A stretch of 45,144 nt of DNA, taken from contig QWPF01000012.1 of the NCBI GenBank assembly GCA_003671255.1, forward strand, positions 1 through 45,144. Reading direction: 5' to 3'. Below the pieces are notes generated by a model that saw nothing but the letters and a program-made list of their open reading frames with translations, had not been told where the DNA came from and made no database searches. Positions within the stretch are counted from its first letter, which is position 1, and the number at the start of each line of letters is the position of its first letter. The position numbers and the translations under genes are program-made. The DNA comes from Planctomycetota bacterium. Its GTDB lineage: Bacteria > Planctomycetota > Planctomycetia > Gemmatales > Gemmataceae. Positions 1-9,228 of this stretch are shown piece after piece.

Positions 1-29
1 CCACCTTGCATCCTTGAGGCTAAACCTGG

Positions 30-59
30 GGTTTGCTTCGGGGCAACCTGAACCTTTTT
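30..59 (+). terminator. Possible intrinsic terminator of an upstream gene
   Basis: A GC-containing hairpin at 30-48 (GGTTTGC / GGGCAACC around a TTCG-containing loop, one bulged T) is followed by a run of five T at 55-59. It lies before the first gene of the window and would end a plus-strand transcript entering from the left. The six bases between stem and T run make it weak. Confidence 0.3.
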
Positions 60-106
60 CTACAGATATCAGTATTTTGCGCTTAAAAACACATATATTA
101 AGATTT

Positions 107-568
107 ATGCACATTATTTTCATCGATGCTGATGCCTGCCCGGTCAAAGACGAAATTTATCGCGTCGCCTGCAGATACTCCATGAAAGTTGAAGTCGTAG
201 CCAATTCCACCATGCGGGTGCCTGCAAACCCCTTATTCACCATGGTGGTAAGGCCAGGATTTGGAACTGCGGATGATTGGATTGCTGAAAACACAGGCCC
301 GGGCGATCTCGTCATCACTGCAGATATCCCGCTTGCAGCCCGCTGCCTCGAAAAAGGTTCGCTGGTTCTCAATGCCAAAGGAAAACAATTCACAGAAAAT
401 GACATAGGCACAGCTCTGGGAATGCGCAGCCTGATGGAAGAACTTCGCCAAAGTAATTTGATTTCGGGGGGCCCTTCCCCCATGGGCGCAAAGGATCGTT
501 CCAAATTCCTTTCCAAATTTGATGAACTTATTAATGCAGTTCGAAAAACTTACCCGCCACGAAAATAA
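107..568 (+). CDS. YaiI/YqxD family protein (UPF0178, DUF188)
   Basis: The 153-residue protein belongs to the widespread YaiI/YqxD family, a PIN-like fold whose cellular role is unknown. The hallmark N-terminus MHIIFIDADACPVKDEIYR carries the conserved acidic DADACP motif. The later segments GTADDWI, GDLVITADIPLA and NAKGKQFTENDIG match family blocks, including a second acidic cluster expected to bind metal. The C-terminus GPSPMGAKDRSKF is also typical. The frame is open upstream to base 14, but the ATG at 107 gives the usual family length of about 150 residues and starts exactly at the conserved block. No strong ribosome-binding site is visible. The neighbours give no functional hint. A nuclease-like role is suggested only by the fold. 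Confidence 0.92.
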   Translation: MHIIFIDADACPVKDEIYRVACRYSMKVEVVANSTMRVPANPLFTMVVRPGFGTADDWIAENTGPGDLVITADIPLAARCLEKGSLVLNAKGKQFTENDIGTALGMRSLMEELRQSNLISGGPSPMGAKDRSKFLSKFDELINAVRKTYPPRK

Positions 569-686
569 CCATCCCCTTCCAATGTTCCCCACAACAATTA
601 GCACTTAAAATCTTCAATCAACTGGATTATCAACAATACTTTGTGCATAATTGGTCTTTTGCTACTGTCCTTCAAGAGGAGATTTC

Positions 687-1613
687 ATGAACAACTTATC
701 ACGCAGAAGTTTACTTGCTGGCGCAACTATTGTTGGGTTATCAGGCACCCAAGTGCTGGCATTTCCAGATAATAAAAAGCCCTTCAAATTCATGCTGAAC
801 ACCAGCACCATCCGCGGGCAGAAACTTCCCCTTAAAGACCAAGTCGAGGTTGCTGCCAAGGCTGGGTACGATGCCATCGAACCTTGGATCAGCGATATTG
901 ACCAATTCATCAAGGATGGTGGAAATCTCAAGGATATGGGCAAGCGAATTAAAGATAGTGGCTTGACCATGGAAAGCGCAATCGGGTTCTTCGAGTGGAT
1001 TGTTGATGATGATGAAAAACGAAAACAAGCAATCGAGCTTGCAAAAAAGACGCTGGATAATCTTGCATTGCTTGGAGGAAAAAGGCTTGCAGCACCGCCT
1101 GTTGGTGCTACCAACAAGCCTGGGATTGATTTATATGCTGCAGCCCAGCGATACCGGGCCTTGCTTATAGCAGCGAGTTCTACGGGAGTGATCCCGCAGG
1201 TTGAGCTTTGGGGCTTTTCAAAAAACCTGAGCAAACTTGGGGAAGTAGCTTTGGTTGCAATCGAGGCCAAGCACAAAGATGCCTGCATCCTAGCGGATGT
1301 TTACCATTTGTTTAAAGGTGGGTCTGATTTCGAAGGCCTTAAACAACTTGGGCAAGGTGCGCTTCAGGTTTTTCACATGAATGATTACCCCAAGAATTTA
1401 AACTCAACCGAGATTCAAGATAAGGATCGTGTTTACCCAGGCGATGGTATTGCGCCTTTAACAAGCATGCTTAAAACTTTACGCGACAATGGGTTTAATG
1501 GGTTTCTATCGTTAGAGCTATTCAATCGAGACTATTGGATGCAAGATGCAAACTTGGTTGCAAAAACAGGGCTCGAGAAAATGAAAGAAGTCGTGCAAAA
1601 AAGTTTGAGCTAG
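687..1613 (+). CDS. Tat-exported sugar phosphate isomerase/epimerase-like protein (TIM barrel, AP-endonuclease 2 fold)
   Basis: This 308-residue protein resembles the xylose-isomerase-like TIM-barrel family (hydroxypyruvate isomerase and sugar-phosphate epimerase type). It begins with a twin-arginine leader: SRRSLLAG and then a hydrophobic stretch ending near VLAFP, so export in folded form is expected. Family features include GYDAIEPW after the first strand, the acidic residue of QVELWGF, DVYHLFKGGSDF, the FHMNDYP segment and the near-terminal LSLELFN, which supply metal-binding Glu, Asp and His. The ATG at 687 was chosen because AGGAG sits 7 bases upstream and it opens directly on the Tat leader; the frame is open to 651. 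Planctomycetes carry many exported proteins of this type. The substrate cannot be told from sequence. Confidence 0.88.
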   Translation: MNNLSRRSLLAGATIVGLSGTQVLAFPDNKKPFKFMLNTSTIRGQKLPLKDQVEVAAKAGYDAIEPWISDIDQFIKDGGNLKDMGKRIKDSGLTMESAIGFFEWIVDDDEKRKQAIELAKKTLDNLALLGGKRLAAPPVGATNKPGIDLYAAAQRYRALLIAASSTGVIPQVELWGFSKNLSKLGEVALVAIEAKHKDACILADVYHLFKGGSDFEGLKQLGQGALQVFHMNDYPKNLNSTEIQDKDRVYPGDGIAPLTSMLKTLRDNGFNGFLSLELFNRDYWMQDANLVAKTGLEKMKEVVQKSLS

Positions 1614-1646
1614 TTCGCAACTACGATAGTACTAAACATAATTATG

Positions 1647-1686
1647 GGGAGGAAAAGCGGCAAAACTCTTGCCCTGCTTTCCTCCC
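1647..1686 (+). terminator. Long imperfect hairpin between two genes, possible terminator
   Basis: The arm at 1647-1663 pairs with 1669-1686 around a 5-base loop, giving about 16 pairs with one bulge (GGGAGGAAA against TTTCCTCCC at the base). It lies 34 bases after the isomerase-like stop and 160 bases before the lipoprotein start. No real T run follows, so it may end transcription imperfectly or belong to the leader of the next gene. Confidence 0.35.
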
Positions 1687-1846
1687 TTATCTATTCAAAG
1701 GGTTATCCCTCGCCTTTACTATCCCTTCTCGCCTTGACTCGATTCTTCAAATAGGTATTGTTCCCAACTTCTTGAGATGGGGCAAAGATTTTTCCGCCCG
1801 TAAGTTTTTCTTACTGGTATTTAGGTCCGAATCGGAAGGTGTATTC

Positions 1847-3745
1847 ATGCGAAGTAAAACATTTATGCAAAAGAAAACAATAAAAGCTGTTCATTGGAGC
1901 ATGGTATTAGTGCTTTCATTGCTCTCCACACTTCCGGGGTGCATGACTCAAACCCCAAGATTAGTTGCAGAAGAAGAAACCGAACGCGATCGCTACGGAG
2001 TTCGCACTTTGGGTGAATTTTGCACGGTCGGTAATGCAGACCCCCTTCCCTTGGGCGGGATTGGCTTGGTCGTTGGACTTGATGGAACAGGAGCAGCGCC
2101 TACAAATGATACAAATCGAACCATGCTTGAAGATGATCTGCGCAAGCAAGGGGTTCGAAATATTAAAGAAATGCTCTCAAGCAATACTGTAGCTTTAGTG
2201 TTGATATCTGCTGCGATCCCTCCCGGAACCCGAAAGGGCGACACCTTGGATATCGAAGTAACACTACCTCCTCGTAGCAAGGCAACAAGCTTACAAGGTG
2301 GCTATCTGAAAGAATGCATTTTATATAATTACGACTTTGCAAAAAATCTCTCACCAACTTACAACGGACCCAAAGGCACCTTGCGTGGGCACCCAGTTGC
2401 CAAGGCTGAAGGTCCACTTTTAGTAGGCTTTGGCAAAGCAGGCGAAGACGATGAAGGCCGGGTAAAATCCGGCAGAATATGGGGGGGTGGAAAAACCCAG
2501 ATCGATTGGCCCTTCACCCTTATCTTAAATCAGGACCAGCAATTTGCCCGTGTATCTGGCATGATTTCTGATCAGGTAAACGAAACTTTCCAAATCGGTA
2601 AGGGCGATCCAGGCGCTGTTATTGCAAGCACTAAAAACAATATCTCCGTTTCGCTTAGGGTCCCTGCACAGTATAAATTAAATCACCCACGATTTCTTAG
2701 AGTGGTTAGGCTCATCCCCACCAAAGAAAATGATGCGGGTAAAGGCGGACAAGGGCGTGCCAACTATATCAAAAAACTTAACGAAGACCTTATGGATCCT
2801 AGCCGTTGCGTAACTGCTGCTCTCAGACTTGAAGCGTTGGGGCAGGAAACAATCGGCACTTTAAAAAATGGCCTCAAGAACGAACACCCATTGATCCGAT
2901 TTAGTTCTGCTGAATCGCTGGCCTATTTGGGCAGCCCTTCTTGTGGTGAAGAATTGGCAAGATCTGTTATTGATCAGCCCATGCTTAGAGCTTTTTCCTT
3001 AACAGCAATGGCATCGCTCGACGAAGCTATTTGCCAGGTCAAGTTACGCGAAATTCTTTATTCGTGCACGGATGATGAAACCCGTTACGGTGCATTCCGA
3101 GCTTTACGAGCCCTTGATGAAAAGAATGAAACAATCCAAGGCGAATTTTTGAACGAATCATTCTGGTTACATCGGGTTTCACCTGACACACCCGGCATGG
3201 TTCATATCTCTACAAGTAAGCGCCCAGAAATTGTTTTGTTTGGAAAGGAACCCGCCTTCAGGCCACCTTTCTCTTTGATCGCGGGCGAATTCACCCTCAC
3301 TTCGGGTAAGGATGACGAAAAATGCAACATCTCTCGCATTCCCCTTCGAAGCGGGAAAACTCTCCGAAAATCAACCGGACTTACCGTTAATGAAATTCTC
3401 CAAACTTTGGCAGACATGGGCGCTCTCTACCCAGATGTTACCGAACTCCTTCGCCAAGCTGATACCACACAGGCTCTTACCTGCAGAGTGAGAAATGATG
3501 CACTTCCCCAGGCTGTTTCAGTGTATGATTTAGTTAAGGCGGGAAAAATGAAAAAAGGCAAGGGCGAAGAAATCGGACTCGCTATGGACGCAAGACCTGA
3601 TCCTGCTGCCACTCCCAATTTATATGCCCCTGTTAAACCGTTAAGCTTTTCAAACACTGAGGATCAAGAAGCTTTGCTCAATAAAAAACCTGCATCCAAG
3701 GATAAAGCGACCGCTGAACGAATTAAAAATGGGCAGGATAAATAA
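1847..3745 (+). CDS. FlgI-like (flagellar P-ring-like) lipoprotein with HEAT-like C-terminal segment
   Basis: The 632-residue protein has a lipoprotein leader: a basic start, hydrophobic residues 19-29 and a lipobox-like LPGC with Cys32, so anchoring in the cell envelope is predicted. Residues about 55-160 match the FlgI core: LGGIGLVVGLDGTG, then LISAAIPPGTRKGDTLDIEV and a SLQGGYL block, all standard in P-ring proteins. Residues about 323-427 form short helical repeats like HEAT repeats. The C-terminal 120 residues are polar. True FlgI is about 365 residues, has a plain Sec signal and sits among flagellar genes; none is present here. The ATG at 1847 has GGAAGG upstream and directly opens the signal sequence. 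It may be a flagellar protein with an extension or a relative reused for another envelope ring. FlgI relatedness is clear; the role is not. Confidence 0.8.
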   Translation: MRSKTFMQKKTIKAVHWSMVLVLSLLSTLPGCMTQTPRLVAEEETERDRYGVRTLGEFCTVGNADPLPLGGIGLVVGLDGTGAAPTNDTNRTMLEDDLRKQGVRNIKEMLSSNTVALVLISAAIPPGTRKGDTLDIEVTLPPRSKATSLQGGYLKECILYNYDFAKNLSPTYNGPKGTLRGHPVAKAEGPLLVGFGKAGEDDEGRVKSGRIWGGGKTQIDWPFTLILNQDQQFARVSGMISDQVNETFQIGKGDPGAVIASTKNNISVSLRVPAQYKLNHPRFLRVVRLIPTKENDAGKGGQGRANYIKKLNEDLMDPSRCVTAALRLEALGQETIGTLKNGLKNEHPLIRFSSAESLAYLGSPSCGEELARSVIDQPMLRAFSLTAMASLDEAICQVKLREILYSCTDDETRYGAFRALRALDEKNETIQGEFLNESFWLHRVSPDTPGMVHISTSKRPEIVLFGKEPAFRPPFSLIAGEFTLTSGKDDEKCNISRIPLRSGKTLRKSTGLTVNEILQTLADMGALYPDVTELLRQADTTQALTCRVRNDALPQAVSVYDLVKAGKMKKGKGEEIGLAMDARPDPAATPNLYAPVKPLSFSNTEDQEALLNKKPASKDKATAERIKNGQDK

Positions 3746-3805
3746 TCTATCACCGGGGGCATTAGAGCATCTTGCTCTTTGCTACACCCTTAAACGGAAT
3801 TCTGC

Positions 3806-6800
3806 ATGCTTAAAAGTTTGGAATTAATCGGCTTCAAATCCTTTGCCGATAAAACAGACTTTAATTTCCCTCTTGGTATCACTGCCATCGTTGGGCCCAA
3901 TGGTTCAGGCAAAAGCAATATCGTCGATGCTATTCGCTGGGTATTAGGCGAACAGAGCGCCCGCAGCCTTCGAGGCGGAGAAATGACCGATGTTATCTTC
4001 AACGGTTCGGCATCTCGAAAAGGCAACGGCCTTGCAGAAGTTTCTCTCGTCTTCGACAACACAAAAAAAATATTCCAAACTGAAAGCGCAGAAGTTCAAG
4101 TAACACGCAGGGTTTACAGGAATGGCGATAGCGAATACCTGATTAACCGCAAAATATGCAGGTTAAAAGATATAAAAGACCTTTTCATGGGAAGCGGCGC
4201 AGGTTCAGATGCTTACTGCATCATCGAACAGGGGAAAGTGGATGGGCTTTTACAATCTTCACCCAAAGAGCGAAGAATCATTTTTGATGAAGCTGCGGGC
4301 ATCAGCCGTTTCAAAGTCAAAAAACTTGAATCGCTTCGCAGGCTTGAGCGAGTTGATCAAAATGTTGAACGCCTAAAAGATATTTTGGAAGAAGTCGAAA
4401 GGCAGTTGAAAACAGTACGGTTACAAGCAACGAAGGCTCAGAAATGGCAGGAATATTCAGACAGGCTGAAAGAATTACGCTTAAACCTTGGCCTTCAGGA
4501 ATACTCCCAGCTTACCGAAAATCTTGAAGCTGAATATACCAAGCTTTCCTCCCTTAAGAACGACTTGGAGCAAGGGTTATCGCAAACCGATGAGCTTGAG
4601 AAAAAAGCTAGGGAGAAAGAATCTCTAGTCGCCCAACTGGATGAAAAAATACGGAGCGGAGACCTGCTGATTTCAGAAGCTAGGCAAAATATTGCTGCGG
4701 GCGATTCTTCTAAAAAAAGTGACCGCGAATCACTCGAAACCTCTGACCGTGATCTATCACAAGCACGAAAATCCTTGATGGATCACAACAAAAGATTATC
4801 CCTCCTTGAATCGCAACTTGATTCCCTCAGGCAAGAGGCGGAACTTGCTGAATCCAATTGCATTGCTTCGAAAGAAATCGTTGAAATTCTTGAAAAAGCT
4901 GAAAAAGAAGCTTCCGAAGAAGATTCTTCCCTTCGCATTCTGGTCCTGAAATCCAAGGAAGATCATCTCGATAACATGCGCATGCTTGCGCGATTGCAAA
5001 ACTCCCTTACAGGCTCTAGGGCCAAACTCGAATCTTATCATCGTGAAGCTGAAAGGCTTAGGCTTCGCAACGAAAACACAGTGGGCAGTCTGGCTGTCCT
5101 TGACGCAGAACTTGGCGAATTGGCAATCGCTGACGAAATTTTACAAATAAGATTAGCTGCTTCGAAGACCACTCTTCTCGATTTGGGAAAAGAGAAGGAA
5201 GCATTAGAGTTGGCACGAGACCAATTCGCCAAGGAGCTTTCAGAATTGCAGGCAAATCGAAGTGGAACAGTAAGTCGTTTGGAAGTTCTCGAAGGATTGG
5301 AAAAAAGTTTGGAAGGGTTTGGGGTAGGTCTAAAAGAAATTCTTGAGCTTAGCAAAGACCCATCATCACAGTTATGGAATACTATTCTGGGAGTTGTTGC
5401 AGATTTTCTTGAAGTTTCAACTGAATTTGCAGCGCTTATCGACCTTGCTCTTGGCGAAAAATCCCAGCGCGTTCTGGTGCAAGATCAAGAATCACTGATC
5501 AAAGCCCTAGCAGTCCATTCCCAAACTTTTTCAAGCAGGGTTTCTTTCCAAGGCTTTATACAACAGAACATTCAGGTTCCTACTTTCTCTTCTGAATCTT
5601 CAATGCTCCTTGAGCAACAATCCGAAATCGTTGGCTGGGCCCATGAATTTGTCAAATGTAACAATCCAGATTTCCCCAACCTGCCTCAATGGCTTCTGGG
5701 GCAAACTCTTATCGTAAAATCCATGGATTTTGCTAGAACACTTTCCATCTCTCATCCTTCAATTAGAATTCTTACCCTTTTAGGCGAAATTCTTGAACCT
5801 GATGGCACCCTAACCATGGGAACCCATCATGCTGAAACAGGTATTCTTTCCCGCAAAGCTGAGCTAAGGGAATTAAAAAACACCCTCATTCAGATTGAAG
5901 ATTTCATCGCTTTGGCTCAATCAAGTTTGGATGAAACGAAAAGTGCAATCTCCCTTGCAGATACGCGGATTGAAAACCAACGACGCGATATTGATATCCT
6001 CTCAGAACAATTGAGCGATCTTCGAGCCAGAATCGAACGACAAAAACAACGCAAAGATGGTATGGATGAAGAATTAAAAGTGAGCGGGAACGAACTAAGA
6101 AACCTTGATGATGATACAGAAAAAGAAACCAAGGAACTGGAAGGTTTTAAAAAACAAGCTGAAGAACTTGAAGAAATCTGCCTGAAAATGGAAGAAAGCG
6201 TAAAAGTGGGGGAAGAAAGATTACGCGACATTGAACTCCAAAGACGCGCTCGAACTGAAAAAACCACGGTTGCAAGAGTTGCTTTCGCACAAGCCAAAGA
6301 GCGAGCAGACGCTTTTAAAACAAGATTCAATTCCGCCAACGAAGAACTTTCAGACAGAAAAATAGAACAAGCTAGAAACATTACACAAATTCATGAAATA
6401 AAACTTCGATCAGATACCCTCAACCTTTCCATTCTCAATGTCACATCGCAACTAGCTTTATGGTTTCTGAAAAAAGACCAGGCAGTGGAAAAGGCAAGAA
6501 TCCTTCTATTGGAAAAAACCACCGCGGTCAAAGAAAAAGAAATATTCGTATCTAAAGCTTACTCTGACAGATCCGCTTGGAGAAATAAACAAGAGTTAGT
6601 ACATGGCCGCGAGTTGGCAGTTAACGATCTGCAAGTCAGACGCGACACCTTATGTACACGCATGAAAGATGATTACGAAATCGACCTTGGCGAACTTTAT
6701 TTACAAAGTAAAAACACCTCGCAGGATATTGAGCAAAGTAGCACAATGTCTCCAATTGAAACCACGGTAATTGCAGATGAAATTACTGAACTACGCAACA

Positions 6801-7444
6801 AGATTCACAGATTGGGAAATGTAAATATTGAATCGCTTGAAGAATTGGCAAACTTGGAATTCAGACATTCAAGCCTTAAAATACAATATGACGACTTGGT
6901 TGCAGGAAAAAAAGCCCTCGAAGAAATTATCAGCAAGATCAATGCGGACAGCCGCTCTCTATTCATTGAAACCTTTCAAAATGTACGAACTCACTTTCAA
7001 GATTTATTTCGAAAACTATTTGGCGGCGGTATGGCAGATGTCATTCTTGAAGATGAACAAGATGTTTTGGAATGCGGTATTGAAATCAAAGCAAAACCGC
7101 CAGGGAAAGAATTACGCAGCATTTCTTTAATGAGCGGTGGCGAAAAAACCATGACTGCTGTAGCGCTTCTATTAGCGATTTTTCGAAATAAACCCAGTCC
7201 TTTCTGCCTTCTCGATGAAGTTGACGCCGCCCTTGACGAGGCAAATGTGAATCGGTTTACGAATGTCTTGCGGGATTTCATGGATAAAAGTCAATTTATC
7301 CTTATTACTCATTCGAAAAGAACCATGGCTTGTGCAGATGTTCTTTACGGGATCACCATGCAGGAATCGGGCATATCCCGAAGAATGGCTATACGATTTC
7401 AAGATTGGCCGGCAGACGAGAAAAAAGAAACCCCAACTGCTTAA
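3806..7444 (+). CDS. smc: Chromosome segregation protein SMC
   Basis: This is a full-length bacterial SMC of 1212 residues, the ATPase that forms a dimeric ring with ScpA/ScpB and organises the chromosome. Walker [10 protein letters not shown] lies at residues 30-38, followed by the Q-loop region [14 protein letters not shown]. Two long Lys/Glu-rich coiled coils flank a hinge at about 525-695 (starting near GVVADFLEV). The C-terminal head carries the ABC signature MSGGEK (about 1107) and Walker [14 protein letters not shown] (about 1131). Length and domain order are normal for the family. scpA and scpB are not in the window. It starts 60 bases after the FlgI-like gene with only a weak CGGA upstream, and may be co-transcribed with it. 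Confidence 0.97.
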   Translation: MLKSLELIGFKSFADKTDFNFPLGITAIVGPNGSGKSNIVDAIRWVLGEQSARSLRGGEMTDVIFNGSASRKGNGLAEVSLVFDNTKKIFQTESAEVQVTRRVYRNGDSEYLINRKICRLKDIKDLFMGSGAGSDAYCIIEQGKVDGLLQSSPKERRIIFDEAAGISRFKVKKLESLRRLERVDQNVERLKDILEEVERQLKTVRLQATKAQKWQEYSDRLKELRLNLGLQEYSQLTENLEAEYTKLSSLKNDLEQGLSQTDELEKKAREKESLVAQLDEKIRSGDLLISEARQNIAAGDSSKKSDRESLETSDRDLSQARKSLMDHNKRLSLLESQLDSLRQEAELAESNCIASKEIVEILEKAEKEASEEDSSLRILVLKSKEDHLDNMRMLARLQNSLTGSRAKLESYHREAERLRLRNENTVGSLAVLDAELGELAIADEILQIRLAASKTTLLDLGKEKEALELARDQFAKELSELQANRSGTVSRLEVLEGLEKSLEGFGVGLKEILELSKDPSSQLWNTILGVVADFLEVSTEFAALIDLALGEKSQRVLVQDQESLIKALAVHSQTFSSRVSFQGFIQQNIQVPTFSSESSMLLEQQSEIVGWAHEFVKCNNPDFPNLPQWLLGQTLIVKSMDFARTLSISHPSIRILTLLGEILEPDGTLTMGTHHAETGILSRKAELRELKNTLIQIEDFIALAQSSLDETKSAISLADTRIENQRRDIDILSEQLSDLRARIERQKQRKDGMDEELKVSGNELRNLDDDTEKETKELEGFKKQAEELEEICLKMEESVKVGEERLRDIELQRRARTEKTTVARVAFAQAKERADAFKTRFNSANEELSDRKIEQARNITQIHEIKLRSDTLNLSILNVTSQLALWFLKKDQAVEKARILLLEKTTAVKEKEIFVSKAYSDRSAWRNKQELVHGRELAVNDLQVRRDTLCTRMKDDYEIDLGELYLQSKNTSQDIEQSSTMSPIETTVIADEITELRNKIHRLGNVNIESLEELANLEFRHSSLKIQYDDLVAGKKALEEIISKINADSRSLFIETFQNVRTHFQDLFRKLFGGGMADVILEDEQDVLECGIEIKAKPPGKELRSISLMSGGEKTMTAVALLLAIFRNKPSPFCLLDEVDAALDEANVNRFTNVLRDFMDKSQFILITHSKRTMACADVLYGITMQESGISRRMAIRFQDWPADEKKETPTA

Positions 7445-7590
7445 TACAAGCGTTCAATAATTATGCCTATTTTACCAGCATATGTGTATTGAAATGAATA
7501 TCTAGCTATTCAGATTAAAACTGGTCTTTCCACAAATTAATAATGAGGATAAAGGCTGATAGTTCATTTATTTTTTTGGAAGATACAATT

Positions 7591-8874
7591 GTGAAATACC
7601 CATTTTGGCTTAAAAAAACACTTGCAGAGGCGGGCCTAGGCAACTGGATTCCCGGTGCTGCAAATCTTTTCAACTCTCCAAATAATATTCTTGGAAGTTG
7701 TAGTGATTCAATTTTACAGTGTGATTTTCAATCTTTTGCAAACTCTGAAAATTATCAAACCACTCCTTCCCCTGATTATCTTGATCTTTCTTGCGATCAC
7801 ATCCAAGGTTTGGGAATGCCAGTTCAAGTACTTCCAAGAACCTTGCCCTTCAAGGATTTATCTTCTCCCGAAGGGTGTTCTGAAACTAGGGATGCAGTTT
7901 CAAATTATCTAGATCTGGAATATGGGGTTTCATTTAATCCAATGAAAGAAGTGTTAATTACAAATGGGATAACCCACGCAATTCAAACCGCGTTAGAAAC
8001 TTTTGTTAACCCTGGCGAAAATGTTCTGCTACCAGATCCTTGCCCCCCCAGCCATGAACAACTTGTTCGCAATCATGGTGCCAATCCAATCTGGATGACA
8101 TTACGACATGAAAATGGTCGGTTGCATTTTTCCGAAACAGAATTAAAAAGGCAGATGCGAAAAAGCAGGGTATCGATTTTATCAAATCCATCAATTCCAA
8201 CGGGCGGGGTTTTTCACGAAGAAGATTTTCTAAGAATAGGCACCTCTGCTTTAAAAAATAATTGCCTGCTGATCTGGGATCACTCTTTGATGGGTTTACA
8301 ATTGGATGGAAGTCCTTTTCACCCTGGGAATTTAAATGAAACCAGAAATTTATCACTTAATGCAGGAAGTTTAAGTATAAGCCACGGAATTTCTGCAGCC
8401 AATGTAGGATGGCTTAGTGGGAATGAGAACTTAATTGCTCCGTGCAAATTATTATTGAAAATGCGCAACACAAGCCCAAGCATATTGAGCCAGCATATTC
8501 TTGTTGATGCAATCGAAAAAGCACAATCAAACGAATGGTACGAGTTTTTGCATCGTCTTGGGGAAAACAGAAAACACAATTTCCAGAAGCTTGCAGGTAT
8601 GGGATTTGATCCATTCTGGCCTGCAGGAGGCCCCTATATATGGATACCGATTTGGCGTAAAGAAATCAGCTCTGCACATTTTTGTGAAGAACTGGAATTA
8701 AAATACAAAGTTTTGATCAAACCGGGGACTTTCTTTGGCCCCTCCGGTGCAGGCTATGCCAGAGTAAGTTTTGGTGTTGATGAAGGTAGGTCGATTGAAG
8801 CTTTACGAAGGATGGAACTTTATCTGGAAAATAAACCTTTGATGAAGCCCGAACAAATCAGGCTTGCAGCTTAA
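7591..8874 (+). CDS. Aminotransferase class I/II-fold protein lacking the usual PLP lysine
   Basis: The 427-residue protein has the layout of a fold-type I aminotransferase. An ITNGITHAIQTALE block occupies the place of the cofactor-phosphate loop, SNPSIPTGGVFHEED matches the NPxNPTG motif, LIWDHSL carries the Asp that pairs with the PLP pyridine nitrogen, and GYARVSFGVDE holds the C-terminal substrate-carboxylate Arg. At the Schiff-base position, where SxSK is expected, the sequence reads SISHGISAANVGW, with His codon CAC at 8383-8385 in place of Lys. The Tyr that usually follows the Asp and the Arg of the GWR motif also differ. It may therefore be a non-catalytic relative. The GTG at 7591 has GGAAG 8 bases upstream; an in-frame ATG at 7543 has no visible site and remains possible. 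Confidence 0.82.
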   Translation: MKYPFWLKKTLAEAGLGNWIPGAANLFNSPNNILGSCSDSILQCDFQSFANSENYQTTPSPDYLDLSCDHIQGLGMPVQVLPRTLPFKDLSSPEGCSETRDAVSNYLDLEYGVSFNPMKEVLITNGITHAIQTALETFVNPGENVLLPDPCPPSHEQLVRNHGANPIWMTLRHENGRLHFSETELKRQMRKSRVSILSNPSIPTGGVFHEEDFLRIGTSALKNNCLLIWDHSLMGLQLDGSPFHPGNLNETRNLSLNAGSLSISHGISAANVGWLSGNENLIAPCKLLLKMRNTSPSILSQHILVDAIEKAQSNEWYEFLHRLGENRKHNFQKLAGMGFDPFWPAGGPYIWIPIWRKEISSAHFCEELELKYKVLIKPGTFFGPSGAGYARVSFGVDEGRSIEALRRMELYLENKPLMKPEQIRLAA

Positions 8875-9200
8875 AGATAATCTTCGCGAATCGGGTTGAA
8901 GATATCAAGAGCTTCAGCACCCTCATCAAGAGACCAAACCTGATGAACCACATTGGATGGAATGCGATAAAAGTCGCCAACTGCAAGCTCTTTTTTTTCA
9001 TCGCCTATTTTAAAAATCGCCCTGCCTTTTAGGACTATTCCAACTTGCTCATGTGGGTGGGAATGGCTTTTAACTTCTGAATTAGGATCCATCTTAACAA
9101 GCGACATCATCATTTGCGAAGCAGCGCAGGTGGTGATACCAACGCCTGGGAATATCGAATGCTTAGCCAGTTCATTAGGCAGGGGGAAAAATTCACTCAT
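8871..9200 (-). CDS. Single-domain cupin protein
   Basis: This 109-residue protein is a small beta-barrel cupin. The first cupin motif is seen as SHSHPHEQVGIVLKG (residues 45-59), with clustered His46, His48 and His50 suited to binding a metal, and the second as GDFYRIPSNVVHQV with His86. Such proteins include small isomerases, dioxygenases and sensors, so the substrate cannot be assigned. Its stop codon overlaps the stop of the convergent aminotransferase-like gene within a shared TTAA. It lies 28 bases downstream of the STN-domain gene on the same strand and is probably transcribed with it. Confidence 0.85.
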   Translation of the reverse strand: MSEFFPLPNELAKHSIFPGVGITTCAASQMMMSLVKMDPNSEVKSHSHPHEQVGIVLKGRAIFKIGDEKKELAVGDFYRIPSNVVHQVWSLDEGAEALDIFNPIREDYL

Positions 9201-9228
9201 AACAATTATGCCCGGAAAAATGCATCAG

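Noticed and set aside
1535-1846. In-frame N-terminal extension of the FlgI-like protein
   Set aside because: It overlaps the preceding gene and the real start at 1847 opens a lipoprotein signal with a ribosome-binding site.
3764-3778. Six-pair hairpin AGAGCA-TCT-TGCTCT after the FlgI-like gene
   Set aside because: Short stem, tight loop and no T run; too weak to call a terminator.
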